64,000 bases of DNA from Cladocopium goreaui (GCA_947184155.2 CAMXCT020001679.1:69855-133854), one strand, 5' to 3'; positions 13,263 to 25,283 are shown, counted from the first letter of the stretch. Translations and numbers: made by a program. Notes: a model not told the origin generated them from the sequence alone.

Positions 13263-14504
13263 ATGGACCCTGCTGCTCAGAGAGAGTTTGTCAAGGATCA
13301 CATGGATTCAGATCTGCAGTTTATACTTGGTGACAGCGGTGTTTCCCTGCTTAATCAGGTTGCAATTGCGAGGCACTACGGAACACTCAGGAAGTTCAAC
13401 GCGTTGGGGGACGACAGAGCGGCGATTAGGACAGCTTGTTTGCAAGATTTTGCCATCAGTCCTGATAGCCCTGAAAGCAGGTCACAGATTGCTTCAATCG
13501 TTTCTTCTTGGGAGACAGCGAAAGAGTATCTTGCAAAAGAACTGGAACTGAGAGCGGAGGCCAAGGTGCTTGGACAACCTAGGATTCTCCAGATCCACGA
13601 ACGTCAGGCGATGCTGAGGGCTGTCGAGGCCTCACATGGGGCTTTGGGGGATTCAGAATGTCCGGCTGCTGACTATTTGAGTTTGAAGGCAGAAGAAACA
13701 GAGGCAAACGAACCCACTGCCTCACCATTAGATGAGATCATCAGCAAGCTTGCTTCAGCGAGCTCCTCCATTCAATCAACTGTTGATGGCACAGGCCATA
13801 TACGGGTTACACGTACCAAGACGAAGTCGAAGATGCCATCTACGACTGAAGAATACCGTAAGGTGATGAAAGTTGAGATGTTCTCATGGTTGGCAATGGC
13901 ATCAAGGTACAAATCAAAGCACTGGCTTCATGGACTCACTGCAGATCCTTTCTTGAAGTTTGTTGAGTATGTGTTGGGAGATCGGGTGTACGGTATCCAG
14001 ATACCAACATCGGAAGGGGCACAACAGAAGCTCCGCCCTGACTGGGCAATTGTGCTGGCCTATGGGCAGAAACTCCGGAAGGAGGCTATGAGGCGAGTTA
14101 TGGAGGGCCACACACTTGCCGACGCTCTCAACTCAGTAATCAAAGATGCAGACTTGAAAGAAGCTTATTTCACAACCCCTGTTGCTTTGAAGGCCTCACT
14201 GAGTGACGCACAACCCAACAAATGGCAGAGGTTCAATTCAAAGGGTTCTTTCAGCGGCAAGTCTTCTCCAAGTTTTGCCAAAGGCAAAGGGAAGGGCAAG
14301 GGAAAATCCAAGTCCTCGAATCAGGCTGACAGTCGTTTGAAAGGGCTCAATTTGGCTTGGCGTACACCTGACAACAGGGAATTATGCTTCGCGTGGAACT
14401 CAGGGGATTGCCCAGGCACTTGTGGAAGAGTTCATCAATGTCGTGTCAAGGGCTGCTATGCTGGTCATAAAGCGATAGAACACAAGCAGAAGAAGGACTC
14501 TTGA
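13263..14504 (+). CDS. E1 Gag-like protein with Cys/His zinc-binding C-terminus
   Basis: 413 residues starting MDPAAQREFVKDHMDSDLQF. The N-terminal two thirds are helical and charged and match no family I know. Residues about 335-355 form a basic Gly/Lys linker (KGKGKGKGKSKSSNQ). The C-terminus (CFAWNSGDCPGTCGRVHQCR, then CYAGHKAIEH) is a compact Cys/His cluster resembling a CCCH finger, expected to bind RNA. Position between YR and the RT gene, the basic linker and the zinc cluster together indicate the capsid/nucleocapsid protein. It is intact. It differs in sequence from the Gag of E2 and E3, so E1 is a distant relative of those two. Confidence 0.78.
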   Translation: MDPAAQREFVKDHMDSDLQFILGDSGVSLLNQVAIARHYGTLRKFNALGDDRAAIRTACLQDFAISPDSPESRSQIASIVSSWETAKEYLAKELELRAEAKVLGQPRILQIHERQAMLRAVEASHGALGDSECPAADYLSLKAEETEANEPTASPLDEIISKLASASSSIQSTVDGTGHIRVTRTKTKSKMPSTTEEYRKVMKVEMFSWLAMASRYKSKHWLHGLTADPFLKFVEYVLGDRVYGIQIPTSEGAQQKLRPDWAIVLAYGQKLRKEAMRRVMEGHTLADALNSVIKDADLKEAYFTTPVALKASLSDAQPNKWQRFNSKGSFSGKSSPSFAKGKGKGKGKSKSSNQADSRLKGLNLAWRTPDNRELCFAWNSGDCPGTCGRVHQCRVKGCYAGHKAIEHKQKKDS

Positions 14505-14591
14505 CAGAAAACAGGTGCAGCTGTTGTTGACTCCGCTGCACCAACAACTCCTAGTTGCAAGGCGCCTCCATCAGAGGTCCCATGCGTCAAG

Positions 14592-15344
14592 GTGATGTAT
14601 CTTTTCGCAGGGGCAAGGCGCCACTCAGATGTTGCAGCTTGCCTGAGGCAAGCCGAGGCCTCAGGGAATATCAAGTTAATTCTCAAAGAATTTGACATTG
14701 AGCGTTCCCCTGACCATGATCTCACCAATGTTGCTTTGTGGACCGAGATTCTTGAAACTCTTGATGAGGGTTCCTGGTTCATCATTGTGTCACCGCCCTG
14801 CAACACTTTCAGCAGGGCAAGATTTCAACGGCGCCATCCAGGCCCGAGACCAGTGCGAACGAAGGCATGGCCCAGGGGATTTCCATGGTTGAGCAATGCA
14901 AACAAACAGAAGGTTGCCGAAGCAAATTTTTTCGTTGATAAATGTATTGAAGCCTGCGAGCGTGCTGCCAATTCCAATGGGTTTTTCATTTTGGAACATC
15001 CAGAAGATTTGGGAGTTGTTGATGATGAGCATCCTGGCTCTATTTGGCAGTGGCCAGAAATTTTGGAGCTCATTCCCAAATGCAATGCTTGTTGTTTTGC
15101 GATCCATCAATGTAGGTTTGGGGCCATTACACCCAAGCCGACACGTTTGTTGACCAATTTGCAAGTTTCTGATTCTCGCTGTCACATGTCGCTGCCAAAA
15201 TTTGATCGGTCTGGTTTTTACAAAGGGCCACTGCCACGGAAATGTGGCCACCGTCATTCACATACTTTGATTGGAAAGACTGGCACTAGATGGAACACAA
15301 GCCCAAGTGCAGCATACCCGCCACAGATGTGTCAATTTCTTGCT
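14592..15344 (+). CDS. E1 methyltransferase-like domain (N-terminal part of the RT protein)
   Basis: The frame reads MMYLFAGARRHSDVAACLRQ (like motif I of Rossmann-fold methyltransferases), then FIIVSPPCNTFSRAR (like the Pro-Pro-Cys motif IV of C5-cytosine methyltransferases), then GFFILEHPEDLG (in the place of the Glu motif VI). E2 interrupts it between 15344 and 34902. Joining those points gives an in-phase continuation AN-LILHAAASFGGGKEKS into the RT gene. The joined protein would have 1082 codons, close to the 1070 of E3. Activity is not proven; several conserved blocks are weak. Start 14592 is the first ATG before motif I; an upstream start is possible because the codons before it are also open. 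Confidence 0.7.
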
Positions 15345-15700
15345 AAGGGTGCCCTCCGTTGAGGTACGAAAAAGGATAAACCTTTATTTAACATGGACTT
15401 CTGTTTCTACTTTGGAACTTTGGTTACAAAGAGAAACGGCAACCCGTAACCTGCCCCCTAATTATTGTAACAAAACCTTCTGATTGCCATGCTCCTTTTT
15501 TTAAACAGAACAGTGAGAAACTGTTGCCTCAATCGACAAGGAACTGTTTGTAAAACAAACAAAACAACGTGGGTTGCAAAACAGTTGCAACAACTTGATA
15601 CCAACTACAAACAGGTTGTGACTGAATCTTTGTTTGTGGTTGCCTTTTTGGTTTCAAGTTGGTTGGGTGCGTGTTTTGCCAACGGTGGGCGAAATTTCGA
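15345..15700. repeat. E2 repeat A1
   Basis: Begins aagggtgccctccgttgagg. The same 356 bp occur at the other end but split by E3 after 33 bp (25284-25316, then 34125-34447). Confidence 0.93.
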
Positions 15701-15714
15701 GTTGGGGGCGACCC

Positions 15715-17851
15715 ATGGATCTTCGCCAAGTGCCATCGCTGTCCACACAGCAGTTGTTGGCTTTTGCCCTCGCAATCTTGTGCGAGTTGGGTAAACGTCT
15801 TGGCCTCCCCTTCACGGTGTCGGCAGACATCGGTAACCCTGAGGTGGCTGATGAGGCTGCCAGATCCCCAGGTGATCCGACAGTGGCATCAGCAGCCTCT
15901 TCACTTGGAGCTTCCTCGTCAACCCCAGCGCCGGCCATACCATCGCCAGCAACACCACCAGGTCCTCGACAAGGGTGCCTTTTCCTTTGCCCTGTGCGTG
16001 ATTGCAACAATCTTTGCTGCAAAACCTCACCTCACCAGCAGCACGTATGCGCATATCACAGTTGGTACTAATACACCGTTCACACTGCAATCACGGTGTC
16101 CACTGATGAGTGATGTACCGAACAACAGTTTTGAAACTTTTGCACACATGGTTGATACGGGATGGATCACGGAGTGTGCAGATCTCAGTGGAACCAGGCC
16201 GAGTAACAGTTCTGGTATTTACCATTTCTATGACTCAGGTAGCTGTGACCTGACAGGTTTTTACGGAGGTGCAGCCTGTGGTTCCGACCTTTCAGATGAC
16301 GATGTGGTAGATGCCAAGGAGTTTGACATTGCATGCGGCCTAGATTTATCTGCAGAAAGTTGTGATTATGATATGTCAGACATTTCCTGGAAGCATGCCC
16401 ATTTTTCTGATCAACAGGTGGCAAACGGTCCTGTGGGTTCAAACGTTGATATTTGCGTTGATGCAGCTTTTTACATGAGACCTGTCGATCCCTCGAAGGC
16501 CCTGAGCTTAAAGGTATCAACTGGCAATTTCACACATGAGGATATTGTGGTCATCAAGTCCGACCAGTTTATGCAAGAAGAGAGAAAGTCACTTTTGCAA
16601 TGTAGTTTGGAACGTGGGTTGGTTGCCCTATCTGATTTCAATACAAAGACAATCATCAGGATGCAGCTTGATTGTGAGTTGACGGAGCTTGGAAATTCAA
16701 CTTTGCTTGCAGACAATTTCAGGGGACGTGCACCAGCAACCCTGTTGGGAAGGGTAAGGTCAGTGGAGAAGATGTACACTAATTTTGGTTTAGGAGGCTT
16801 CCCACCTGATGAGCCCTTAGTTCACCAGTTTTTCACTGCAGAGAGGAAACAGGACGCCACACCTTCGTGTTTGAAAGGGTTCTTGGAAGCGTTGAGCTTT
16901 TGTTTGCATGTGCTATTCGTGGACCAACTTGGACAGGTTGTTCAGAGCCACAGGTGCCAGGAAACTACAACTGCAGATGTGTCCAAGATGATTTCCCAGG
17001 CATATTCATTGAAGGTCGATGAGTGGCAGATGTTGCGTACAAAGTTTTGCACTGGGGAAACATGTGACAGGATCTTCTCAGGTGCAATCTTATTTGCAGT
17101 GTGCTCCAAGGACCGGTGGTCAGATCATATGTACTGTACTGAAGTGCTACGGGACCATGACGACATCAAGGCTTTGAGGTTCATTGAGGGGCACATTACC
17201 TCGCATGAAACCATGAGATCAGAAATGTTTATATACAGATTTTTGCCGCTGACGGCGCCTGCATTTAGGGTGAGCAGTGACTGTTGGCCTGAACAATGGA
17301 TGGCAAACAGACACAGTGATGGTGTTAGGCTCACCCCTTTTCATACGATCATGCCAGCTTCCAACCACGAGGGCTGCCTGACACAGAGGTTGCAGCTTGG
17401 TGACCATGCTGGAAGCGGAACTGGTTTGAAGATGGTACACACCTATTCTAGGGATGCCTCTTCAGAGTCGTCGGCAGAACTTGTAGTGGTCCATGAAGCT
17501 ATCAGGGTTGGCAGATTCTTGCCAGATTCAACACGAAGTGGGCGTTTTGTCCACCAGGGCATGACGACAACTGATAGATCAGCAAAACCCATGCCGTCAG
17601 GCAGAGAGGAGCTGAGAGCAGTTGTGGACATTAACCTGGTAGATGAAAAGTCAGGGAGCGAGAGTGGTCAAGAAATTGGCACCAGCTCAAGTGACAGCAG
17701 CTCGCAGGAAGAGTTTCCGGAGGGACAGAAGAAGCGTAAGCTTTACAATCCACCAGAACCACCTGAGGGCTGTGTCCTTTGGCAGCATTCCCGATTGATG
17801 ACGCTGCGCCCAGCGCCCCATGACTTCGAACGAGTTTCATGTGCAACATGA
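15715..17851 (+). pseudogene. E2 tyrosine recombinase (frameshifted)
   Basis: The N-terminus reads MDLRQVPSLSTQQLLAFALA and contains a Cys/His cluster (CPVRDCNNLCCKTSPHQQHVC region, about 15985-16050). A frameshift between 16030 and 16068 leads to the long frame ending at 17851. Motifs: Arg I in CSKDRWSDHM (codon 17113), a His box LGDHAG, and the nucleophile Tyr in HTYSRD (17443). The usual HxxR before them is not clear (NHEGCLTQR), so a key residue may be lost. The last 130 residues are acidic and serine-rich. The YSRD active-site context is shared with E3 (MYSRG), not with E1 (EEYVRTSR). Confidence 0.7.
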
Positions 17852-18388
17852 TGGTTGGGCCCTTACATGCAAAGAGCAATATGACAATCCGGTATGACTC
17901 ACCGGTCTGCAAATTGTGTGTGGGCGCCACCAAACCCAAAGGCGAAGCTGGCATTGATGGAAGATTCAATGCAGCGAGAGCCGAGAGGAGAGTAAAAAAG
18001 GTGTTGCCGATTTTTCGTTCGAATTTCATTCATATGTTTCATATGGCTGACTGCAATTGATCATTTGTTCTAAATTTTTAGACACAATTGCAGTGGCATG
18101 TTGAGAACGCTTGGAGAAAACATGCAGAAGGGTCGCACGGGACACATCAAATTGAGTTTGTTTGTCGCCGTGGACCAAAGGCCGCAGCCAGAGAAATTTT
18201 CCAGTTTGATTTCTGACAGACTTCAGACTTGATCCAGGGTTCATCTAATGTCATACTGCAGGTGGGACCCTCGGATTGAACTTAAGTTTGGGAGGTCAGA
18301 GCGATTTGTTTCTGAATTGATTTCAAGTGGATAGTTTCATAATTTTCATGCATGAGAGTTCATTCAAGTTTGCATTCAGCTTTGACTT
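17852..18388. other. E2 spacer between YR and Gag
   Basis: About 540 bp without a recognisable gene, in the same place as the YR-Gag spacers of E1 and E3. Confidence 0.5.
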
Positions 18389-19648
18389 TTGACCTCGTTG
18401 CAAGCCATGACACTGATTGATAGCACTGCTTCGTTTGAGAAACGGTGCGCGGGTGTCGACGAGTCCGGAGCTTTGCTGGAAGGGTTGAAGAGCCAAGGGG
18501 TGAGATGTTTTTCAGTTTTGGCATTCACCATTGGTACGCCTCAGACTGCACCATCAGATAAACAATATGATGAGTTAGCAGCCAAGATTTTTGGAGCTGA
18601 TCCCACCCTAGGGCAAGTGTCAAGTTTGAGACGTTTGCACTTTGAGGCCACAACTTTGATTGTAGCTTCGCTGAATGAACAGGTCAAATCAGATTCGGCA
18701 GATCCAGGTACTCTGGTCAAAAAACTGCCAGCGGCTGAGAAACAGGCACGGTTGGAGAAGCAACAAGAGCGGCTCTCAGGTTTGAAATTGGTTGGAGAGC
18801 TAGCTCCAAGTCATCAGCTACTGGATCTAGTGAATTCAATCTTGGAGAGTGGGGCCATCATTTGGGTAGCTCCTTCCCGATGCTCAAAAAGAGACGATGA
18901 AATCCATGCCAATATCAAGCCCAGCTCAGCAACAGTGCAGGTCGAGAACTCAACATTGAAGTTGGCCCAGGTACCGGTGACAACAACGGCAGACGTTGGC
19001 ACGGAACTTAAGCTTTGCTGGGCGTATCAACGCCGTGGATTAGCCTTTGACAACTGTAGACTTTTGGACTGGCATATACATGAGGTCTGGGTGCAGTATT
19101 TGTTAAGCGCTATGGCACGTGATTACCCGGCAGGTTACAGTCCAGTCAAGTGCGAACAGGTGATCAAAGCAGATCGTGAACTATGGACAATCCTGGCACA
19201 GGAGTACAAGGAAACATTGAAACCAACAAATGACGTGCCTGCCCTGAACCAGGCCTTCAAAGGACTGACAACGGACCCCAGGGTGACAATGTACTTGCTG
19301 CCAGTACCTTCCTCAGTGCCGAAAGTGTCAACTGCAACGACAGCAGGGCCACCAAAGGCTCCACCGGCTGTAAAGCCACAGCAAGGGCAAGGAATAAACA
19401 AAAAACGGAAGTTGACCAGGGCACAGAAAGGTTGTCCACAAGAGCTCAAGGACTTTGACCTGAAGTTCAGTCAAGGAACCGTCAACGGCCCAATTTGTTG
19501 GGATTACAATTTGAAAGCCGGTTGCCCGAATGAGACATCAAGTCAAATTGGCTTCAGTAGATGCAAACGAGGTTATCATGTTTGTGCCAATTGCCACAAG
19601 CCAGGTCACAGTGTTGCAACCTGTAGGTCTTTGAAAACTAAGGCTTGA
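18389..19648 (+). CDS. E2 Gag-like protein with CCCH and CCHC zinc motifs
   Basis: 419 residues, uninterrupted. It shares its layout with E3 Gag: a short N-terminal domain with GVRCFSVLAF (E3: GVRSFGAYAF), a helix with LEKQQERLSGL (E3: LEDQKKRLPGL), then a helical domain with QRRGLAFDNCRLL (E3: NRRARAFDLAQLC). A basic linker follows. The C-terminus has a CCCH-like cluster (CWDYNLKAGC ... CKRGYH) and a true retroviral-type knuckle CANCHKPGHSVATC (CX2CX4HX4C). The expected role is RNA packaging into a particle. It is the only E2 gene that stayed open. Start 18389 follows A1-distal spacer; the ATG at 18407 is also possible. Confidence 0.82.
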   Translation: MTSLQAMTLIDSTASFEKRCAGVDESGALLEGLKSQGVRCFSVLAFTIGTPQTAPSDKQYDELAAKIFGADPTLGQVSSLRRLHFEATTLIVASLNEQVKSDSADPGTLVKKLPAAEKQARLEKQQERLSGLKLVGELAPSHQLLDLVNSILESGAIIWVAPSRCSKRDDEIHANIKPSSATVQVENSTLKLAQVPVTTTADVGTELKLCWAYQRRGLAFDNCRLLDWHIHEVWVQYLLSAMARDYPAGYSPVKCEQVIKADRELWTILAQEYKETLKPTNDVPALNQAFKGLTTDPRVTMYLLPVPSSVPKVSTATTAGPPKAPPAVKPQQGQGINKKRKLTRAQKGCPQELKDFDLKFSQGTVNGPICWDYNLKAGCPNETSSQIGFSRCKRGYHVCANCHKPGHSVATCRSLKTKA

Positions 19649-19714
19649 TGGGAAGGCCCAGACTCTGCACATAAGAGGATACGTCTGAATGATTCTGACA
19701 ATTCATGTGATTCA

Positions 19715-22073
19715 GTGATGGATTCCAATGCAGATCAGGGACCACAGTTTTTGCAGATTTTCCAGCGGCACAGCAAACAGCAGCGCCGCAACAAGTGTTA
19801 CACCAAATTTTCAGGTATGGGACTGCAGGATTTGCTTGTGGTAGAAATTTGTGCAGGGAGTGCACGGCAGACGAAAACGGTGAGAGCAAAGGGCATGCGA
19901 GGCTTGGAGAGTTGGAGCAAACAGGGTTGTGAGACCCCTGTCAACGACTACGCTAGTGTTGGAAACCCTTGAAAAGGAAACCCCACGCTGCACATGTGCC
20001 AAAGGAGTGACCACTCGAACCTGGTACACAATGTGTACCAGCTCCGAATGGCCAAACCCAGGGCACCAGGACAAGTCTTGGAGGGTGGGTGCCCTCAGTT
20101 GAGGTGAATTCTGACCTGGCGGATCAACTAAAAGCGGAAGAGTCGAAGTTACGGTACATGATGCCGGACCACATCAAGGAGCTCATGAGTGGAAAGCGCT
20201 GCTTGGAAAGCGCCTTGCGTTGTGGGCGAAAATGCTCGCAGATCTCAACAAGACCAAAAGCAGAGGTTGTGGAATTGAAATCATGGTCCTGGACTTGACC
20301 TTAGAACCTGATCTGCGCATTTTGATGAAACTGTTGCGCTCTGAGTCAAATCGTATTGCGTTGGTTTTTATTTCTCATGTGAAATCTACCATAATTTGCA
20401 CGAGCAAGGCAATGCGAAGCACTTGACACAATTTCAGAGATACGTTTTTGATGCACTTCCACGCTCCTCCGCTCTTAAACCGTTGGTTGCAGAATATTTT
20501 GTAGAAGTTGCCCATGGACCCACGGGTCAAAGATTGTTTCTCGACAGCTCTTATCTTGGGAAAACTTTCGGGTCGAGATGGCAGACAAACTAGAGTTGGA
20601 AAGCTGGCTTGACAAGGAGACGATGGTCCAGAACAGATGGTCTGGTTGGACCCTTGCCAGGGTTGGGATGGCAAATGTGTGGCAAGGGGTTTGGAATTTA
20701 TCAAGGCGGAAGACACGAGTAATAGATGATTGTCCAGTTTGCGGCCTCAACCAGACCGTTGGCTTATAGGAACGTTTGTTCTGCAGGCGGTTGACCAGAT
20801 GTGTACAATGTTGTGCTGGAGCCTGAAGCGTGCGATGCCGGGGAAACACCCTCCTATTGTTGGGAGGACTTTCGACTTGAAGTCCGCATACAAACAGTTT
20901 GGGTTGAGGACAGAAGACAGATATCTCATCAGAATTGCAACAGTTGATCCCAGTGAAGGCAAGCCCATTCTTTGTGGACTGGACGCTCTCCCCTTCGAAG
21001 GGGTCGGATCGGTGGCGGGATTTTTGCATGTCTCATTGGCCACTTGGTTTGTGGATGTGGCAGGTTTGAAATTATGCTGGACAGGGTACTGTGACGATTT
21101 CACCACCCTCTCTAGATCAGAGTTGCAAAACCACACAGCCTGGGTGGTGGACAGCTTGTTCGGCCTCCTTGGTCTAGACTATGCCCGTGAGGGAGCTAAA
21201 GCGCCGGAATTCTCTGCCATTTTTGAGATGCGGGGAGTGCTAGTGGATACTTCTAGGGCTCAGCAGGGCGAGGTAGCAGTGGGCCACACAGCTGAAGGAA
21301 GCTCGAGTTGGGCCAAGCTTGGAAGAGACACTTTCAAACAAGAAGTTGTCTACAAAGATGGCGGAGAGGTTGTTAGGGCGTATGGTCTTTTACGAGTGTT
21401 TAGCAGCAGGTCACACAACAAACTTGCTTCTCAAAAACTTGGGAAGCTTTGCAGGTCACAGAGGTTCGTCGAAGACCTCACTGAGGATAATTGTGGCACT
21501 ATCCTTGCTCTAAGGAATAGAGTCGAGAATGCGGAACCAATTGTGATTTCACCAAAACTTTTTGGAACATGGTTTGTGTTTACAGATGGTGCTTGTGAGA
21601 CAAGTGAGGATGGAGGAAAGTTTGGAGGAGTGGGCGGCGTTTTGGTTTCAGCAAATTGGACCTACTTACAACACTTGGAATGCGGGTACCAGAAGACTGG
21701 ATGCAGATCTTACGTCAGTACTCGTCACGTACCGTCCATGAACTTGAAGTGTTGCCCGACCTCATCTCCTTTCAAGTTTGGTCCCACTTTTTGAGGGGAG
21801 CACAGGAACTTAATTACACAGACAATGACTCTTGTCGCTTTGCTTTGATGAACGGGGTTGGAAAGACCCGGTCGCCCGACGACTTGTCGCCTCAATCATG
21901 GAACGTGAATATGCCCTTCAAACCAAGTTATGGTACGGCCGGGTACCGAGCCACAGCAATCCTTCTGATGATCCGAGCCGTGGAGCTTTCGATGCCCTGG
22001 TTGCGAGAGGTAGCCAGTGTGTTGGCATCCCTTGGTGCGAGTTGTTGTCTTGCCTACCATCCCAAATGGGGGA
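19715..22073 (+). pseudogene. E2 methyltransferase-like / RT / RNase H gene, heavily broken
   Basis: Pieces in several frames keep the order seen in E3. First comes LLVVEICAGSARQTKTVRAK (motif I) near 19835, then remains of the Pro-Cys region near 20370. The RT follows: NLSRRKTRVIDD near 20700, FDLKSAYKQF (motif A Asp, 20874), LPFEGVGSVAGF (motif B) and GYCDDFTTL (motif C, 21087-21098). RNase H follows with FVFTDGACETSEDGG near 21580 and VPSHSNPSDDPSRG near 21960. At least five frame changes lie between them. It cannot give a working protein as sequenced. The conserved pieces make the identification firm. Confidence 0.82.
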
Positions 22074-22261
22074 GAGGACGGGGTAATGCGACAACAGCCC
22101 CGTGGTGTGAAAATGAAGGAGTCCGATTCACATGCCAGCTTGCTTGATTTTTTGTTTTGATTTTCAGTGATGTGACGTTCGGTTGCTGTGTTGTTTCGTG
22201 GTTTTGTCGGGCATTGATGTTTTTGGCGATTCGACGATGGCGTATGGCGATGCGTATTGAT
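22074..22261. repeat. E2 repeat B1, first segment
   Basis: 188 bp matching 34570-34757. The repeat is split after GAT by the 22262-25139 insertion and continues at 25140. Confidence 0.92.
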
Positions 22262-22344
22262 AACATAGACCCGGGCAAGCCGGCGGCGGAAGTTTCCCAA
22301 ACATAAATGACCTATAGTTCAAAGACACCCTGTCCCGACCGTGT

Positions 22345-23660
22345 CCTTCCCTCGACACTCCACACCTCACACTGCACACTGCACTCTTCGCACTCCAAAC
22401 TTCAAACTTCACACTCCACACTTCACACTCCACTCTTCTCACTTCTCACTTCTCACTGCTTCCTTCACACTCCAAACCTCACACTTCACACTTCACACTG
22501 CACACTTCACACTGCACACTTCACACTTCACAGTCCACACTTCACACTTCACACTTCACAGTCCACACTTCACACTTCACACTTCACAGTCCACACTTCT
22601 CACTTCTCACTTCGCACTTCACACTTCACACTTCACACTCCACATTTCACACTTCTCACTTCTCACTTCTCACTGCTTCCTTCACACTCCAAACTTCACA
22701 CTTCACACTTCACACTCCACATTTCACACTTTTCACTTCTCACTGCTTCCTTCACACTCCAAACTTCACACTTCACACTTCACACTTCTCACTTCGCACT
22801 TCACACTCCACACTTCACAGTCCACACTTCACACTTCTCACTTCTCACTGCTTCCTTCCCACTCCAAACTTCACACTCCAAAACTCACACTTCACACTTC
22901 TCACTTCGCACTTCGCACTCCACACTTCACTCACACTTCACTCACACTTCACACTTCACAGTCCACACTTCACACTTCTCACTGCTTCCTTCACACTCCA
23001 AACCTCACACTTCACACTTCACACTGCGCTCTTCGCACTCCACACTTCACAGTCCACACTTCACACTTCTCACTTCACACTTCTCACTTCACACTTCTCA
23101 CTTCTCACTGCTTCCTTCACACTCCAAACTTCACACTTCTCACTTCGCACTTCACACTCCACACTTCACAGTCCACACTTCACACTTCTCACTTCTCACT
23201 GCTTCCTTCCCACTCCAAACTTCACACTCCAAACTTCACACTTCACACTTCTCACTTCGCACTTCACACTTCTCGCTGCTTCCTTCACACTCCAAACTTC
23301 ACACTTCTCACTTCGCACTTCACACTCCACACTTCTCACTGCTGCCTTCACACTCCAAACCTCACACTTCACACTTCACACTCACTCTTCGCACTCCAAA
23401 CTTAAACTTCACACTCCACACTTCACACTTCCCACTGCTTCCTTCACACTGTACACTTCACACTGCACTCTTCACACTCCACACTTCACACTGCACCCTT
23501 TGCACTCCAAACTTCACACTCCACACTTCACAGTCCGCACTTCACACTTCTCACTTCTCACTGCTTCCTTCACACTCCAAACTTCACACTTCACACTGCA
23601 CTCTTCACGCCCCACATTTCACACTACACTCTTCACACTCCACAGTTCATCTCATCTGAG
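22345..23660. repeat. (TTCACAC/TTCTCAC)n heptamer array
   Basis: About 1.3 kb of seven-base units, chiefly TTCACAC with TTCTCAC and CTCCACAC variants, and a recurring higher-order phrase 'cactgcttccttcacactcc'. It yields long but meaningless open frames rich in His, Ser, Thr and Leu. Confidence 0.97.
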
Positions 23661-23900
23661 CTCTTCTCACCTTATCCCAGCTCATCTCTTCTCATTTCGT
23701 CCCTTCTCATATGTCATCTATTAAGCTTTCATTAATCAATTCCCAGCACTACTACTAATCACTGTCGAACCCTTGATGCACCTACTCCAATACGATTTAC
23801 GAAGTCCAGTTGCAAAAGACAATAGTATTACGCATGCAGCCGCGGCACCAAGCAACCTTGACGCAGCCATTACAATGCGATCTGCAGAGACTGAGTTGCA

Positions 23901-24000
23901 NNNNNNNNNNNNNNNNNNNNNNNNNNNNNNNNNNNNNNNNNNNNNNNNNNNNNNNNNNNNNNNNNNNNNNNNNNNNNNNNNNNNNNNNNNNNNNNNNNNN
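23901..24000. other. Assembly gap (100 N)
   Basis: Exactly 100 N, the usual placeholder for a gap of unknown size. The true length of the surrounding insertion is therefore uncertain. Confidence 0.99.
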
Positions 24001-24535
24001 AAAACATAGGGTTTCGTGCATCTGTTATCTCTCAAAAACGCATTTCGTGCGAGACTTCCTTCAAAACTCCATCGGCAACTCCTCCACCAGCACCACTTGC
24101 AATCCCATTTACAGTGAGGGAACGATCCTAGAGTTGCAAATCACAATTGAATTCCATCGGCAACTCATCCACCAGCACCACTTGCAACCCCATTTACAAT
24201 GCGGGAACGATCCTACAGTTGCAAATCACAATGGAATTCTGTCGACCACACATGCACGAAAAACAGTTGAAACCCCCATTTACAATGCGGAACCGATCCG
24301 ACCATGATCCGAGCATATCCGACCATGATCCGACCACACACGAGACCGTCTCGCACCCGTCGCACCGCAGAGGTAGATCATCGAGGTTCGGGGACGCACT
24401 TTGTCTGGAAAAACATAGGGTTTCGTGCATCTGCTATCTCTCAAAAACGCATTTCGTGCGAGACTTCCTTCAAAACTCCATCGGCAACTCATCCACCAGC
24501 ACCACTTGCAATCCCATTTGCATTGCGGGAACAAT
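24001..24535. repeat. Duplicated segment beside the gap
   Basis: The stretch from 24001 ('aaaacatagggtttcgtgca') to about 24115 recurs at about 24411-24530. Shorter copies of 'catcggcaactcatccaccagcaccacttgca' parts lie between them (24152-24192). It probably extends into the gap. Confidence 0.85.
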
Positions 24536-24540
24536 CAATG

Positions 24541-25092
24541 CCCTAACTAACTCTTTCTGTGACTAACCCTTTCCCTGACGAACTCTTTCCTTGATTAACT
24601 CTTTCTTTGACTACCTCGTATATCCTGACTAACTCTTTCTTTGACTACCTTTTTCCCTGACTAACTGTTTCTTTGACTAACTCTTTCCCTGACTAACTCT
24701 TTCTTTGACTAACTCTTTCTTTGACGAACTCTTTCTTTGACTAACTTTTTCCCTGACTAACTCTTTCTTTGACTAACTCTTTCCCTGACTAACTCTTTCT
24801 TTGACTAACTCTTTCCCTGGCTAACTGTTCTTTGACTAACTCTTTCTTTGACTAACTCTTTCTTTGACTAACTTTTTCCCTGACTAACTGTTTCTTTGAC
24901 TAACTCTTTCCCTGACTAACTCTTTCTTTGACTAACTCTTTCCCTGGCTAACTGTTCTTTGACTAACTCTTTCTTTGACTAACTCTTTCCCTGACTAACT
25001 GTTTCTTTGACTAACTCTTTCCCTGACTAACTGTTTCTTTGACTAACTCTTTCTTTGACTAACTCTTTCTTTGACTAACTCTTTCTTTGACA
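24541..25092. repeat. 16-bp tandem array, TAACTCTTTCTTTGAC and variants
   Basis: About 34 units alternating TAACTCTTTCTTTGAC and TAACTCTTTCCCTGAC, with higher-order periodicity and an occasional one-base deletion. Confidence 0.96.
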
Positions 25093-25139
25093 TTCTAAAA
25101 GTCCGTAACACGGAAGTTTCTCCCACTAAACTTCCTTTG

Positions 25140-25283
25140 ATCATATGTATATTAGTTTTATAAACTCTGTATGATATCCACGGTTGTGTACCCTTTTGCA
25201 TAATAGTATGTTAAGGGTATTGCGTGCGTCGGCAGGTGTGGAGGTTTTGTGTGGCAGGTTGGTTGCCTCTGTCCTAGTTAAAT
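25140..25283. repeat. E2 repeat B1, second segment
   Basis: 144 bp matching 34758-34901. It ends ttaaat and is followed directly by A2, forming the B1-A2 junction of E2. Confidence 0.92.

Larger units (their letters stand above)
22262..25139. mobile_element. 2.9-kb insertion in E2 B1, made mostly of tandem repeats
   Basis: Comparison with the intact B2 copy shows 2878 extra bp placed exactly between GAT and ATC, with no target duplication and nothing missing from B. It holds a heptamer array, a 100-N gap, a duplicated segment and a 16-bp array. No open frame with a recognisable motif is present. No clear terminal inverted repeats are seen; 'cggaagttt' occurs near both ends (about 22285 and 25111). 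The mechanism is unknown. Confidence 0.6.

Noticed and set aside
22307..23724. Long open frames (up to 450 codons) rich in His, Ser, Thr, Leu
   Set aside because: They are translations of the TTCACAC heptamer array. Seven-base repeats stay open in all frames when the unit lacks stop codons.
22262..25092. Regularly spaced short repeats that might suggest a CRISPR array
   Set aside because: The units are contiguous, without unique spacers, and the context is eukaryotic.
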